DNA of 64,000 nucleotides from Xenoacremonium recifei (lineage: Eukaryota; Ascomycota; Sordariomycetes; Hypocreales; Nectriaceae): the NCBI GenBank assembly GCA_012184525.1, contig WOFQ01000001.1, positions 1,302,001 through 1,366,000 on the forward strand, read 5' to 3'. Below, one piece after another: positions 43,345 through 54,320 of the stretch. Within the stretch, counting starts at the first letter, position 1; each line of letters starts with the position of its first letter. The notes under the pieces were generated by a model. It was not told where the DNA came from. It ran no database searches and saw only the letters and a list, made by a program, of their open reading frames with translations. Both the position numbers and the translations under genes were made by a program.

Positions 43345-46300
43345 GGTGAAGGCTGTGACACGAACTTTCCCTTGAAAAGAAAGAAGTGAGGGGAGATTTG
43401 GAGATGGAGAATGGAAGAAAGGAAGAGAAGATGGAAAGGAAGGAGTCGAGCGAAATAAATTCTTGCGCCGACGGGGGGTGGGAGGGTTTTGGGAGAGGGA
43501 AAAAAATTGCGGCGGATCTGGAAGGGAAGAGCTTTTGAGAGCGAGTCTTTCCGGCTCGCGCTAAGGGGACCTGGATTGGCTGCCAGCGGCCCCCGCGGGC
43601 CAATGAGGAGGCGGCAATCGCTCCGCTGGGCTCCATCGGCGACGCCCCAGCCTCTTTCTCCAGTCCTTCCACGGCAACAGCGCTGTGGCGGCCTGAGGCG
43701 ACAAGGGGCTTTTGGGGGTGTCTGGAGCGCTGGCTGGCCGTGGGAACTCCGAGCGACACAGATGAGATACCGGTTCGCCCCGATTTTTGGGCCAGCGGCC
43801 GTGCCCTAGACCCCTTTGGGCGGCACCTTTCACGCCCAGCGGCCAGCGCACTGTACGGCAGGCTCTGCAGGCGCTGATAACCCCCTGAGCGACAGCGTCT
43901 TTTTCTCCTGGTCCCCGTACTTTCTCCGTAAGGTGAGCGTTTCACGGGGGCCGCTCCATATAAATTTTACGGGGGAAAGACCGCCAATGCACCTGCCTGA
44001 CTCCCGGAGCGCCTCACTCATTACAGCGCCCGATTCAGCAGGTTGTCCGCTGTCCTGTGCCTTCCTTTCAGCGACCTTTGCCTGAGGCGCCTGCGTCATT
44101 GGATCTGGCACGCCCCCATGCTCGGCAATGGACACTCCTCCCCCCCAGTTCCCGGCGTCTCCCTCCAAAGCGAGACAAAGACATCAAAGCAAACAAGATT
44201 TTCTTCTGAGTCGTCGCGCTGGCCATCGCCTCTTCCGCAGCAACCGGTTTGCGACCCTGCAAGTCCTCTCCTCGACAGCCCTGTCCATCAGCTTGCCTTC
44301 TATCTCGGAAGAACACCGCAATGATGTCCCATGTGGATACAATGGATGGGCACGCAAAATTTGATGCTCATCGCCAGCCTTCCGGTCCAGCGCTTCAGAG
44401 CGCCTCCATCCCGCGCAGGGGGTTCCACCGGTAGCAAGGGAGAGGACCCGAGCTAAAACGGCTGTCTTCACTTGACCGTTTGTCTGCTGCTTACTCCGTC
44501 CCGTCAGCTTGCTCGCCTCGCCCAGGTCTTCGTCCAGGGGGCGGTCCCAGCCAACCAGCCAGCTGGCAAACCGGGACGCATCCGCACGCAAAGATGCCTC
44601 AGCATCGGTAATAAGACGCTGGTGAAGCACGGAATACAGTGCGGTCTGGTGGTGCTGCACATCCCCGGAGCCGACGACGACAACGACGACGCCAACCTAG
44701 CAGCCCCCCCTGGCGCCCGTCCGTAGCCACCCTTTGAGCCGAGCTGTTGCTGAGATTGGGGGAGGGATTGGAGAGTCAGCAACCAAGATCCGCCACCGCT
44801 CGGGACGCCATCTCATTCCCTCGTGTCTGCTCCAAAGGGGGCCGCCATCGATCACCGTCTGTTTGGCCTCGGTATAATGTTCAAGCGCTGGATACACACA
44901 GTAACACCAATTGTTGCACCGTACAGAGTACACGTCGCCTTTCTAGCTTGGACAGTGTCTTATCTTCGGGACAACCGACTCAAACCCAATTCCTGAGTCG
45001 CCGGACGCTACGTGCCTCGAGGATTCCGATCTGCCTTTTTTCTTTTTTTTTATTGCCTCGGTCAGATCTCTCCCGCAAGGAGATTTGGGGGGTCCCTGCA
45101 TACACCTTACCGATGCACCGCCTGGAGACGGCAACAGACCATCCCTGACCCGAGAGAGAAAACATGTCCTTTTATCCACTCACCTGTGACCGGTTGCTAA
45201 TAAAGCTTCGAATTGAGGCTCCCGATGTGACACAATTTCATTTCACCGCTGGAGATTAATAACAACGGGGCTGGCTTTGGCCCTTCAGCCATCGCTAGAG
45301 CTGGACGTTCGGATAGCCGACATATAAGACGCGGCTGCGGATTACCGTCGACCCAGCGGCTGCGCTCCCCGGTCTATAGTGGATTTCATGCATCCATGAT
45401 CCCGCATGCAGTTGCGGATACAACATGGTCGATAGGCCTGCCGTTTTCTTGATATTGACCATCATTGGTCTTGGCCTCGACGCGGTGAGCGGTTTTCTGT
45501 CAAGTACAGAGTACAAACTAATACTCGACGTCCGTCTGGACTGGCCAGGTCATGTCAGAAGGCAGCTGGAAACGAGGCAGGCATTCCTCCAAATGTCACT
45601 CATTTTTAGCCAGGCACCGTACCGGTTTCGAGCCTTGCTGATATTTCACAGGCAGCACGTGAGATCGTTGAGACTCAATTGAGAGGCATTGGCCCACGAG
45701 TGCTGGTACTTTCAACTGCCTCATAATATATTGAAAAGGGATTTGCCAAATTTTGGCAAACAAATCGCTTTCCAGCGTGCAGTAACAGGGACATCCGGAT
45801 GGACACCATGTCAAACAACTGCCATGGCTCCATGATTCCGGCTCAAACCCGGCCCGAGATCCTGCCCGTTCACCGAAGCCACAATAGCAAGATGCACCAG
45901 CCACGAATCCACCAGTCAAGACTTGCAGGGTTTGAAACTTCGAAGACATCGACAAATTGCGATACCAGTTGTCAAAAGGCCTTGACATGATGGGGTGCAG
46001 ACCGGTTTTTTTTGTTTTGTTTTTTTTTTTGGCTACTCATAGATTCCAACCCCGGCTGCTTTGCCTCATGGTCCTCGATGGATCACAGAACTTGTATCAT
46101 GATGCAACCACACTGCTAAGGTCCAGTCGCAACATGCCATATGGGTGGGGGAAGCTGGACGCTGGACTCGACGTATGAATTTGAATAATAGAATTTCCAA
46201 GTTGAAGATAAACAGTAAGTGGATCGTGGCCTGTTCGAGGTAAGGTAATCAGTCTCATCTATGGCCGCGTATGCGTTATAGAGCTCCATGTCAGACTGAG

Positions 46301-47092
46301 ACGGACATTGTAGGGCAGGGACGAGACCTCTAAGTTTTCCGGTGCGTTAGTTAAAATAACTGCCACTTCGATATCTAAGTAGCGAATGTCTCTACTTCGT
46401 TGGCAGCCGATTATCGGTTATATATCGAACATTGGCAGCCTAGAGTGTACGTCTGCTATTAGCTTTGAGTAAACCGTTGCTCACGTCCATAGCGGCTATG
46501 TCCTGGTATGAAAAAGCTGATGATTGGACAAGGAAATCAACAGGCTTGTGTTCATTTCAAAATGTGCTCGAGGTGTCTACTTTCTTTACTCCCCACGATT
46601 CATGCCTATCGGTTGAAAGTGGCGAGAGTTGAGGCAACTCAGATTGGCAACACAAGACATTGAGAATCGTTTATCAGTAAGGAAATACAGGCTTGACAAC
46701 ACATATTCTTTGATGCTTCTCATAATATCCGCTGGCTGCTAGACGGTGAACCGGGATTCAGACCTACCTCGTGATACTGCTCAGAGGGCAACGTCATATA
46801 AACCAACAGCTGATCAGGCCATACACGTCATGGTTTCGTAGCAAGGAGTTATCCAGGGAGGCATCACGAGACAGAGGCACAGCATATTGGGACGTAATTT
46901 TGGTCATTTCGAAGATCTTTCATTCCGTTGCCATATACTAAAGCAATTCCGGTCCCTATGCTACACCGAGCATGAAAAGCGTCCCAACCAGGCTTTTTTC
47001 GCCTCTCAACACCCTCCAACCGTGTGGCCTGTCTATCGTCCAGGCCACCCAGACGCAAAATCCTGAGACTCCAGTCTTTTCGTTCATTGCAC
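43345..47092. other. Gene-poor region, 3.7 kb
   Basis: Upstream of the ADP/ATP carrier and downstream of eS25. Many short open frames occur on both strands, but none has a family, credible start or splice pattern. It includes a pair of inverted CCAAT motifs near 43573 and 43601 with GC-rich sequence between, a T-tract around 46006-46030 and several mixed A/T-rich patches. It may hold long regulatory sequence or an untranslated RNA, but nothing can be called. Confidence 0.4.
46006..46030. repeat. T-rich homopolymer tract
   Basis: Run of T interrupted by two G residues, seen directly, in the gene-poor region. Confidence 0.8.
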
Positions 47093-47562
47093 TTAGTCCG
47101 AGGCACCGACGGCACGAGCTGCATCTTGTTAGCAATCATCCGGGCTCGCGTCGCTGCAGCGGACGTGGAAGAGGCGGCCATACTGTAGATCTTCATCTTG
47201 CTATGAGTGATGACCGGCTTGATCATGCCCTTCTCCTCGAGCTCCGCCAGGCACTGTCGCGCAAGAGAGCCGTTGATCTTCATTCGGTCGACGAGCGTAG
47301 CGACGGTGACGAGACGGTAGGACTGCACATCCTTGTAGAGCTTCTCAGTGGTAGCCTTGTCGAGGATGACGGCGTGCTGGGCCTTGTCCTTGACCTTGCC
47401 CTTGGACCTTTATCGCTTGAGTGAGTTTTGGATTCGTCGGCGGTGACGGTGCGACCGAACATACCACTTCTTCTTTTGCTTCTTAGCTCCAGCAGCGGGC
47501 GCCTAAAGGGAGTCAGTCTCGCTGTCAAAATGGCCTTGTCGACGGTATCATGCGACATACCA
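47093..47562 (-). CDS. rps25: 40S ribosomal protein eS25
   Basis: Small-subunit cytosolic ribosomal protein. Minus-strand exons are 47562-47560, 47502-47465, 47407-47184 and 47118-47093, 96 residues, correct for eS25. The joined protein begins MAPAAGAKKQKKKWSKGK and contains HAVILDKATTEKLYK, YRLVTVATLVDRM and SLARQCLAELEEKG, ending KMKIYTRAVGASD. The first coding exon is only the ATG, followed at once by GTATGT. The last intron (47119-47183) has no in-frame stop, so the unspliced frame reads on for another 80 or so residues; the spliced ending is the family one. Divergent from uS7 over 315 bp. Confidence 0.94.
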
Positions 47563-47877
47563 TTTTGTTCTGATGTGCTGTCGTTGACGGAGTGTGCAAG
47601 ACAGTGAAATTTTGGTGATGCGAGCCGGACGAGCCTCCCACCTCTAGCCCCCAGCCGAAGTTCGCCCAGGGCAGCCGAGCCCTAAGAAAGAGAGGGGGCA
47701 GGGTACGTACCGGAATTTTTGCGCATTGTGATTCGCCAGTGGGGCCACCACCGAAATTTCAACACCTCCTACTCCGAGCCCACCTTCAACTTCACGAAAA
47801 ATCCCATCTCGACCTTCCGCAATACTAACCGCAGTCCTTCCCCCGTCAGCACCGAACGCTCGACTGCCACAGCAATC
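47563..47877. promoter_or_regulatory. Bidirectional ribosomal-protein promoter
   Basis: A 315-bp region between the start codons of eS25 and uS7, transcribed outward in both directions. It includes AGCCCTAAG near 47677-47685, which resembles a telobox (CCCTAA) used by ribosomal-protein genes of some fungi. The motif assignment is tentative. Confidence 0.5.
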
Positions 47878-48683
47878 ATGTCTGACGCCGGCGAGATCGA
47901 GGTCGAGACCTCCTCCTACGAGGTTCTCCCCAAGGATGTTGTGAAGGAGGTTGGCAACGTCAAGCTGTTCAACAAGTGGGACTACGATGTCGAGGTCCGC
48001 GACATCTCCCTGACGTACGTTGGATATTCCGAAGCCTTCACGAGGAGACGCTTTTGCTGACGGGCGTCTGATCGAAACAGTGACTACATTTCCCTGCGAA
48101 ACCCCGTCTACGTCACCCACACCGCTGGCCGATATGCCACCAAGCGATTCCGCAAGGCCAACTGCCCCATCATCGAGCGATTGACCAACTCCCTGATGAT
48201 GCACGGCCGAAACAACGGCAAGAAGCTCATGGCCGTCCGAATCGTCGCCCACGCCTTCGAGATCGTACGTTGAGAATCTCCCGAGTGACTCCGCGCAGAA
48301 TCACCAGATCGCGCAGAGGCAAACACGCACACACCAGAGACACAGAAGCTGACCGCAAGCCCTAGATCCACCTGATGACCGACCAGAACCCCATCCAGAT
48401 CGCCGTCGATGCCATCGTCAACTGCGGTCCCCGCGAAGACTCTACCCGAATTGGTTCCGCCGGTACCGTCCGACGACAAGCCGTCGATGTCTCTCCTCTC
48501 CGACGAGTCAACCAGGCCATCGCCCTCCTGACCACCGGTGCCCGCGAGGCCTCTTTCCGCAACGTCAAGTCGATTGCTGAGTGCCTTGCTGAGGAGCTGA
48601 TCAACGCTGCCAAGGGTAGCAGCAACTCTTACGCTATCAAGAAGAAGGACGAGCTGGAGCGTGTGGCCAAGAGCAACCGATAA
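47878..48683 (+). CDS. rps5: 40S ribosomal protein uS7 (Rps5)
   Basis: Small-subunit ribosomal protein contacting mRNA and E-site tRNA. Exons are 47878-48014, 48081-48264 and 48366-48683, 212 residues. uS7 landmarks include RFRKANCPIIERLTNSLMMHGRNNGKKLMAVRIVAHAFEI, NPIQIAVDAIVNCGPREDSTRIGSAG in pattern, and the end ELERVAKSNR. Codon use is strongly biased towards C-ending codons, as in highly expressed genes. Confidence 0.96.
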
Positions 48684-48983
48684 ACGGTGTGGCTGTGGAT
48701 TTACGAACTGGGAGGTGGCATTGGCGCGTGGTTCCGGAATCTTTCAGAAATGCATTTTGCGTTCATCGGGTCTGGGAACGCGGCTATGGATTGTCTTGAG
48801 TGGCTCTAGAGTCTCAATAAAAGTCGGGCTCCGTGAGAGCAAAATTCACAAAATCAGTTTGTCTCTATTTATGTGTACTTGGTGAACGGTGATGGTCATC
48901 TAATGGGTATTTCTCTCTAAACGCCCTCTCGTCTCTGCGAATTGTGAAATAGTGTGCAGATAATATCGTGACCTGCCCCAAGT
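48684..48983. other. Convergent 3' intergenic region
   Basis: Three-prime sequence of uS7 and the GNAT gene. No features called. Confidence 0.5.
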
Positions 48984-49793
48984 CTAAATGCGAATCTTCT
49001 CTGGGGGCAACTGAATACGCTGGAACATGCCCACATGCTTGATGCCCTCCTCCCACCAAGTGCCCATCCCCTCGTCTACCTTGAAGCCCCATTTCTCCCA
49101 GGCTCCCTGGACCTGCTCCTGTGCATGGACGCAGACAAGCCCGTTCCACTTCGGGATCTCATCAGTCGTGGTTGCGCCCACTTGCTCGAGACCGCGCTCC
49201 TTGATGCTGGGGTCAAAGAAGCCCGGATTTGCCTTAAGCCAGCTGAGGACGCTCGTAACGAGAAGCTTGGCGATTCGGTGTCCACGGAATTCTTTGGTGA
49301 CAGCCAATCGGCCCAGCTTCACGTAGGGCTCCTTGCCATTGTGGAAGGTGGTCGCGCGGTCAACCTCGTATGCCGTAGGGGGCACAGATGTATCCTCTTT
49401 GCTTTCTTCGCCCTTGAGAACGCCGTTCCAGTACTCGCCGCCGGCCTTGGGGTGTGGCTCATGCGGGAAAGGGACCAGGCGAATGGTGCCAATGGGGAGG
49501 CTTTTCGTAACGCTACGGCGAGGCTGGATGACGTTGCCGGCGTCGTCGCGCATCTCGAGCTCGTCGACGCGGTTAACGCTGGCGTAAACGACCCAGTGGC
49601 AGGAGCGCGGGTCGTCTGAGTCGAATTCGTTCTCTGCAGGCACACCTTGCTCGTGCACGAAGACAGCTTCGCGAACCTCCATAGCATCGAGAAAGGTGGC
49701 GGGGATGGAGGGGGGCTGATCCTCGCGAACGACCCCGCGCTGGAAGCCCTCGAGCTTGCTAGGCTCGAGGAAGTTGATGAACGGGGTGCCCAT
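48984..49793 (-). CDS. GNAT-family N-acetyltransferase
   Basis: Intronless, 269 residues. The GNAT core is seen: VREAVFVHEQGVPAENEFDSDD (beta1/alpha1 of the ElaA/Gna1-like subgroup), then a split beta sheet and the acetyl-CoA-binding motif A in KLGRLAVTKEFRGHRIAKLLV (R/Q-x-x-G-x-G/A variant), with VCVHAQEQVQGAWEKWGF towards the end. An insert of about 40 residues with acidic and Thr/Pro content separates the strands. The substrate (small molecule or protein) is unknown. No targeting signal. Confidence 0.88.
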   Translation of the reverse strand: MGTPFINFLEPSKLEGFQRGVVREDQPPSIPATFLDAMEVREAVFVHEQGVPAENEFDSDDPRSCHWVVYASVNRVDELEMRDDAGNVIQPRRSVTKSLPIGTIRLVPFPHEPHPKAGGEYWNGVLKGEESKEDTSVPPTAYEVDRATTFHNGKEPYVKLGRLAVTKEFRGHRIAKLLVTSVLSWLKANPGFFDPSIKERGLEQVGATTTDEIPKWNGLVCVHAQEQVQGAWEKWGFKVDEGMGTWWEEGIKHVGMFQRIQLPPEKIRI

Positions 49794-50509
49794 GGTGAGG
49801 CTTGTCTAAGATACTGCGCCGGTTGACGCTGATGACAAGGGTGTTGCGGTTGGTAATTCTCGGTTTCTTATATGTCTAGAGGAAAAGTGAGTCAAGGACT
49901 TGACAAGAAGAGACATAAGATTGATTCCCACCTCCACCGCTTCGCAAGGCAGGAGCGAAGGGCGCGCCCGAAAATTACGACAGTGTGAAGTCACAACACT
50001 CTTTCTTCTTACGGAAGGAAGTTGATTCGTGCTTACCCGACGAGAGGTGACCGCAATTTGCAATATCAGTGACCAGTGATTTCCCCGCGATGCGTTGTAA
50101 TTATCGCCATCGGATATCGTAACAGCAAGTTTGCCCGGATACTTCACTTGCAGCACGTTTTGGCTTCGGCGCCGGTGGTGGGGCCGTTGGCACTGAGGGG
50201 TGAAACTACGGTTCGGCGAGTTGTGGGGGCCGAGTTGGGCATGTCTTCAGGGTAGGTTATTTTGAATTCTCGGACTTTAATTCTGTACTTTTCATATCTG
50301 TATTAACATTGCGATCAAGATACTAGTCAATGTGAACTCATGACGCGTTCAGGCCAAGATACGTGTACTGCTGGCCCGGTTCGTGATATGTATCATTTCC
50401 CAAAAATATTGACAATAGAAAGAGAGGGTCACAAAGGCGACATCCATGTAAGGTAATTCCATCTGTGACTTTGTCCTGTGCTCGCTTTATACGAGCTCAA
50501 GTATCAAAA
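49794..50509. other. Intergenic
   Basis: GNAT upstream region and NLP 3' flank. No gene is supported. Confidence 0.45.
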
Positions 50510-51276
50510 TTAAACAACAGCCTTAGCCAGGTTGGACTCGAAGTTGGCATCCTTGAAAGGCACATTGGCAGAGCCAAAGTCGGTGTCCTCCAGCGCCGTT
50601 CGGGCCGCATCAGTCAGGCTCTCCCAGGCAATCAACGGCTGCTGACCGCCGACGGTATCGGTGAAGATCACATCGTGGTCAAGGGGCCAGTAGCTGATGT
50701 AACCCGCCAAGGGGCTGTTGCCGGAGAAGGTGCCCGTGCTGGAGGTGTCGAAGCTACCGTGCTGCGAGACGGCCATGCCAACGACGCTAGCCGAGGTGCT
50801 CTCTTCAGACAGCCAGACGACGATGCCCTCCCAGTCATGGCGATGGCCTAGACCGTCTGAAGGCTCGTCCTTGGGCATGTACCAGGAGTACATAATGGCA
50901 TAGAGACCGTTGTAGACCTCACCACGGGCGTACACCTGGCCGGTGCTAGAGGAGCAGCCTCCGTTGGTAGAGCCAGTGGGAGAAAGACCGCCGCTTAGAG
51001 CATGATGATTAGTCTTGACTTTTCTTCCTCGATGTGAGCGTCAACTTACCCGGTGTTTCCTTCAGCATCAACAGCAGGGAAAGGCACGCAGCCGTTGAAG
51101 ACCTTGAGGTACGGCTTGTACTTCAGGTAGAGGGTACCAGCAGTGGTAGCCGGAACAGCCTCAGCGAAACCAACGACGGCATCGGAATCAATGACGGCAC
51201 GGCGCTCAATGGCGGCGGCCGAGACGGTCGAGCCGAGGACGGCCAAGCCAGAGGCAAGTCGGGTGAGGGCAACCAT
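50510..51276 (-). CDS. Secreted NLP (NPP1, necrosis- and ethylene-inducing peptide-like) protein
   Basis: Minus-strand exons are 51276-51050 and 50993-50510, 236 residues. A signal peptide (residues 1 to about 20) is followed by an NPP1 domain. The central GHRHDWE heptapeptide is intact, and only two Cys residues are positioned as in type-1 NLPs (one in NGCVPF, one in the Gly/Ser-rich segment after the intron). Family members are secreted by fungi, oomycetes and bacteria; some are cytotoxic to dicot plants and others are not. Whether this copy is active cannot be told here. There is no truncation or frameshift. The gene is flanked on its 5' side by a 3-kb gene-poor stretch. Confidence 0.93.
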
Positions 51277-54200
51277 GATGGCAATTATGAAGAATAGTGT
51301 GATCGTCCGATCTGCAGATGGCTTTTCACTCTGTTGATCCTTCACGATAGCCTCTTATATATTCGATCGAGTGGAAAAAACGATTCAGGCCCGCAAACAC
51401 TCTCGGTGAATGGAACGAGCCATTCCGCCGTCGTCGCGGCATCCCGTCACCTTTAAATGGACGTCGTGGCTCTATACCATAGTGCCATTGGATTATAGGC
51501 CCCTGATCGGCCGGAGACGATGAGAGGGGCTCGATTGGTGGAGTTTATGACGGTGCCGGTAGTTGATTCCCATCTCGGGATATGGACCGGTGTCGGGGTC
51601 ACGTTCGGCCAGGGAGTGGGGGAAACTCGCGCATCCTATAGGCCTAGGAGACAGCGATATAACCACAGTGACTTAATAACGGACTGAAGAGTCGTATTTG
51701 GTCTGAGAGTGGTCTTGGAAGACGACGATTTCCATGTGCTGGTGGAGTTGCAATGACGACCTCGGTCCCAATGGAAGGGGAGCTCCCCGCATTTGATCGA
51801 TACTGGCGAAGTGATAAGATCCAATACAGGTAATTATCTGTATATTCATGCACTTTTGTCTATCAAATTTACTCTATCAATGGATTGCTCCTGCAAATGG
51901 CACTGCATGTCACTATCTTCGTCGTAATTATATGTTGGGTTGATGCCGACTAGCCGCATCATCAGGTGTTGATCGTGGGTGGCCAGTGATTTTCAGGGGT
52001 CGTCAATGTGAGGACGTAGAGCCTCACTATTATTCTCCGTTTAAAGTTCTTCACCATCTCCTTCTCATGTTGGCAGTTATTCCATGTTGATTCTTCTGAA
52101 CTCAGGTCCTAGGATTTCTCCTTGAGGGATTCCAAGTGGCAGGTTGACCATATGTTCTCATTACTCCTATTTAAATTGAATTTGCTGGTGCCGGTACAGG
52201 GTATCCTCTATTGAGACCCATAATAGCCCGAAGACTTGCGATTACTCAGTCAGCCGTCAATTCTTCAACAAAGCTCCCTGGATTCCAAATCCGCCTTTCG
52301 CCAGTGATATTCTGTCATTACTAATATGTAGTTCGAGATACAGATTCGAGAATCTTATGGAGCAAAGGGGCTGCGGTTAGGATTGTAATAGGGGCCCATC
52401 ATAATCTGGAGTCTCGGGAAGGGATGATCATTGCATTCGAGAAGAACTCTTTAAACACCTACCAGCCACCAGTAGGAACTTGACAGCACAATTCAAGACC
52501 CTTCGTCTCCATCGACTAGGATCATGGAGGGAGGATCATGGAATGGAGAGCCGAGGCGAGGTGGAGGTTGAGGGCGGTCAGCCCACCCAACCGTCAACCT
52601 AATAGGGCTTCATGGACTAAATTATCTGCAGCTTATTTATTAGTCTGGATGTTTCAGAGGTAAAATGTCATGCAGCACAAGCTGAAGATCATTTGTAACG
52701 ACAGTTGTTTGTCGCACAGAGCTTGTATCCGCGTTTGAAGCGTGCCAGGGTCTGCCGTGTCTCGAATTCCATCTCAAGCCGACGTCGGGGGTTATGGCTT
52801 TGTTTCGGACTCAACACTGTTGCACAGAAATAGAAGATGAAGCTCCCGCTGAGTGAGACTACTTGACCACGCCTGGAGGAAACGGGAAGCCCGTCTGACC
52901 GGCCCCTGGTATCGATATCGGGCCACAAGTTCCGCGGTGGCCCATGTAAGACATGCGTTGGGAGAGGGGGGCTGAAAGAAGACTGGAATGACGAGGGGTT
53001 GCAGACTGTTCATGTAAGGGAAAGGAGTCGATAACGCGGGCATCCATTCTTGAAGAATCACCTAACGTCCGGCATGGAATAGTACGTATAGTTGGGCAGC
53101 GGGTGGCTGGTGCAGTGAGAGGATGGTCCTGCCGCACGCAGTCAGCACTGTAAATGCACGGTTAATGGTGTGGAATAATGCGGCTAAAGACTGGGCTTCA
53201 TTCTGCCGTCAAACCGTTGGCAGCTTACAGCGAATTGCTCCTTAAAACTTTAGAGTGCTGGATGACAGCGCTGAGCTTGAGTGACAGCACGCCCGCCCCT
53301 CCACGCCAGCGCTCGGGTGTGCCTGGGGCGGGCGTGCAGCAGCCAATTAACGGGCCGTGAAGCCGTGCCGAACCAGAGATGAAATGGCAGTGATTGACGC
53401 TGTCCGGGTTCCAGGGACAGGCGGCCCTGAACTGCCCTGAGCTGGCGGGTGGACCGCTCCAGCGCTGTAGTGGCCGCTGCTGGGGACTAGTGCGCTGCAG
53501 CTCCCAGGGGAAATAAATGGAAGGGCCCGAGCCAGGCCTAAAAAGGGAGGGCGAGACATCCCTCGTGGTCCGGGCGTGGAAGAACTTGAAGTCACTGACT
53601 CTCAGGGCCTAATTAGTGCGTCGATAGCGACCAGTCCAGTGCCGCCAGCGATCCCTCAATGAACTGAACCACCGGCTGGCGGGAGCATCCAATTCATCGT
53701 CACCCTCGAACGCGTTGGACTGGAATTCCCGGCCTTTGCGCCTCGCGACCTGACTTTTCATCTTCAGGGTCTGCAGCCGCTTGCGAACACTCGACATCCT
53801 ACAAAGTTTGTATTGCGCACTCGACGATCGCCGCCGCTCGAAACCTCCGACCAAAAGGCTGAAGCCACCCGCCCCTCGATCTAGAACCCCGGCCACCAGC
53901 TATCTCGCGTTTGCTCAGGGGTAGATTTTTGGACTGGATTCGGGCAGCTGTTCTGTTCCTGGGCGACGACGGGCTGGCTCCATCTCATTTCGACGACGGG
54001 CCACGACCACGAACACGCAACTGCAATAATTGCTCGACGCAATTCCTAGGAAAACGGTTGACGAACGGAAAGAAACGACTGGCCGTGCGCGCGCCCTGGC
54101 CTCACTCGCCTCACCCTTGATGCCTCTGCAATCCCGAGTCGCAACCTCGTCTCCTCTCGACCGCCGAGTCGCCAGCCTCGCCCGCGCGTGAGCTCTGCTG

Positions 54201-54320
54201 CCACCACCACCACAGCTTCGGCCAGAGACTGCGGGCCTTGCCAGTCTCGAGAACCTCACTTTCCGCACCTGAACCCCGTTCGCGAGGGCCGAAGCCAGCT
54301 GCTGCGCCTCGCAACTCTCA
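51277..54320. other. Gene-poor region, 3.0 kb
   Basis: Between the NLP promoter and the DOCK-family gene. The left two-thirds is mixed A/T-rich with no long open frame. From about 53250 it is GC-rich and looks like promoter and leader of the long downstream gene. One small minus-strand frame at 53609-53797 is listed separately. Confidence 0.4.
53609..53797 (-). CDS. Small basic ORF, hypothetical
   Basis: An ATG-started frame of 62 residues beginning MSSVRKRLQTLKMK, rich in Arg, Lys and Trp, divergent from the DOCK gene. No family recognised; could be chance in GC-rich DNA. Confidence 0.18.
   Translation of the reverse strand: MSSVRKRLQTLKMKSQVARRKGREFQSNAFEGDDELDAPASRWFSSLRDRWRHWTGRYRRTN

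Noticed and set aside
44184..44660. 158-codon minus-strand open frame in the gene-poor region
   Set aside because: No ATG context, family or codon bias; neighbouring frames on both strands are equally open.
46864..47183. Long C-terminal extension of eS25 by read-through
   Set aside because: A GTATGG...CTAAC...CAG intron joins to a short exon giving the normal eS25 ending; the extension has no resemblance to the family.
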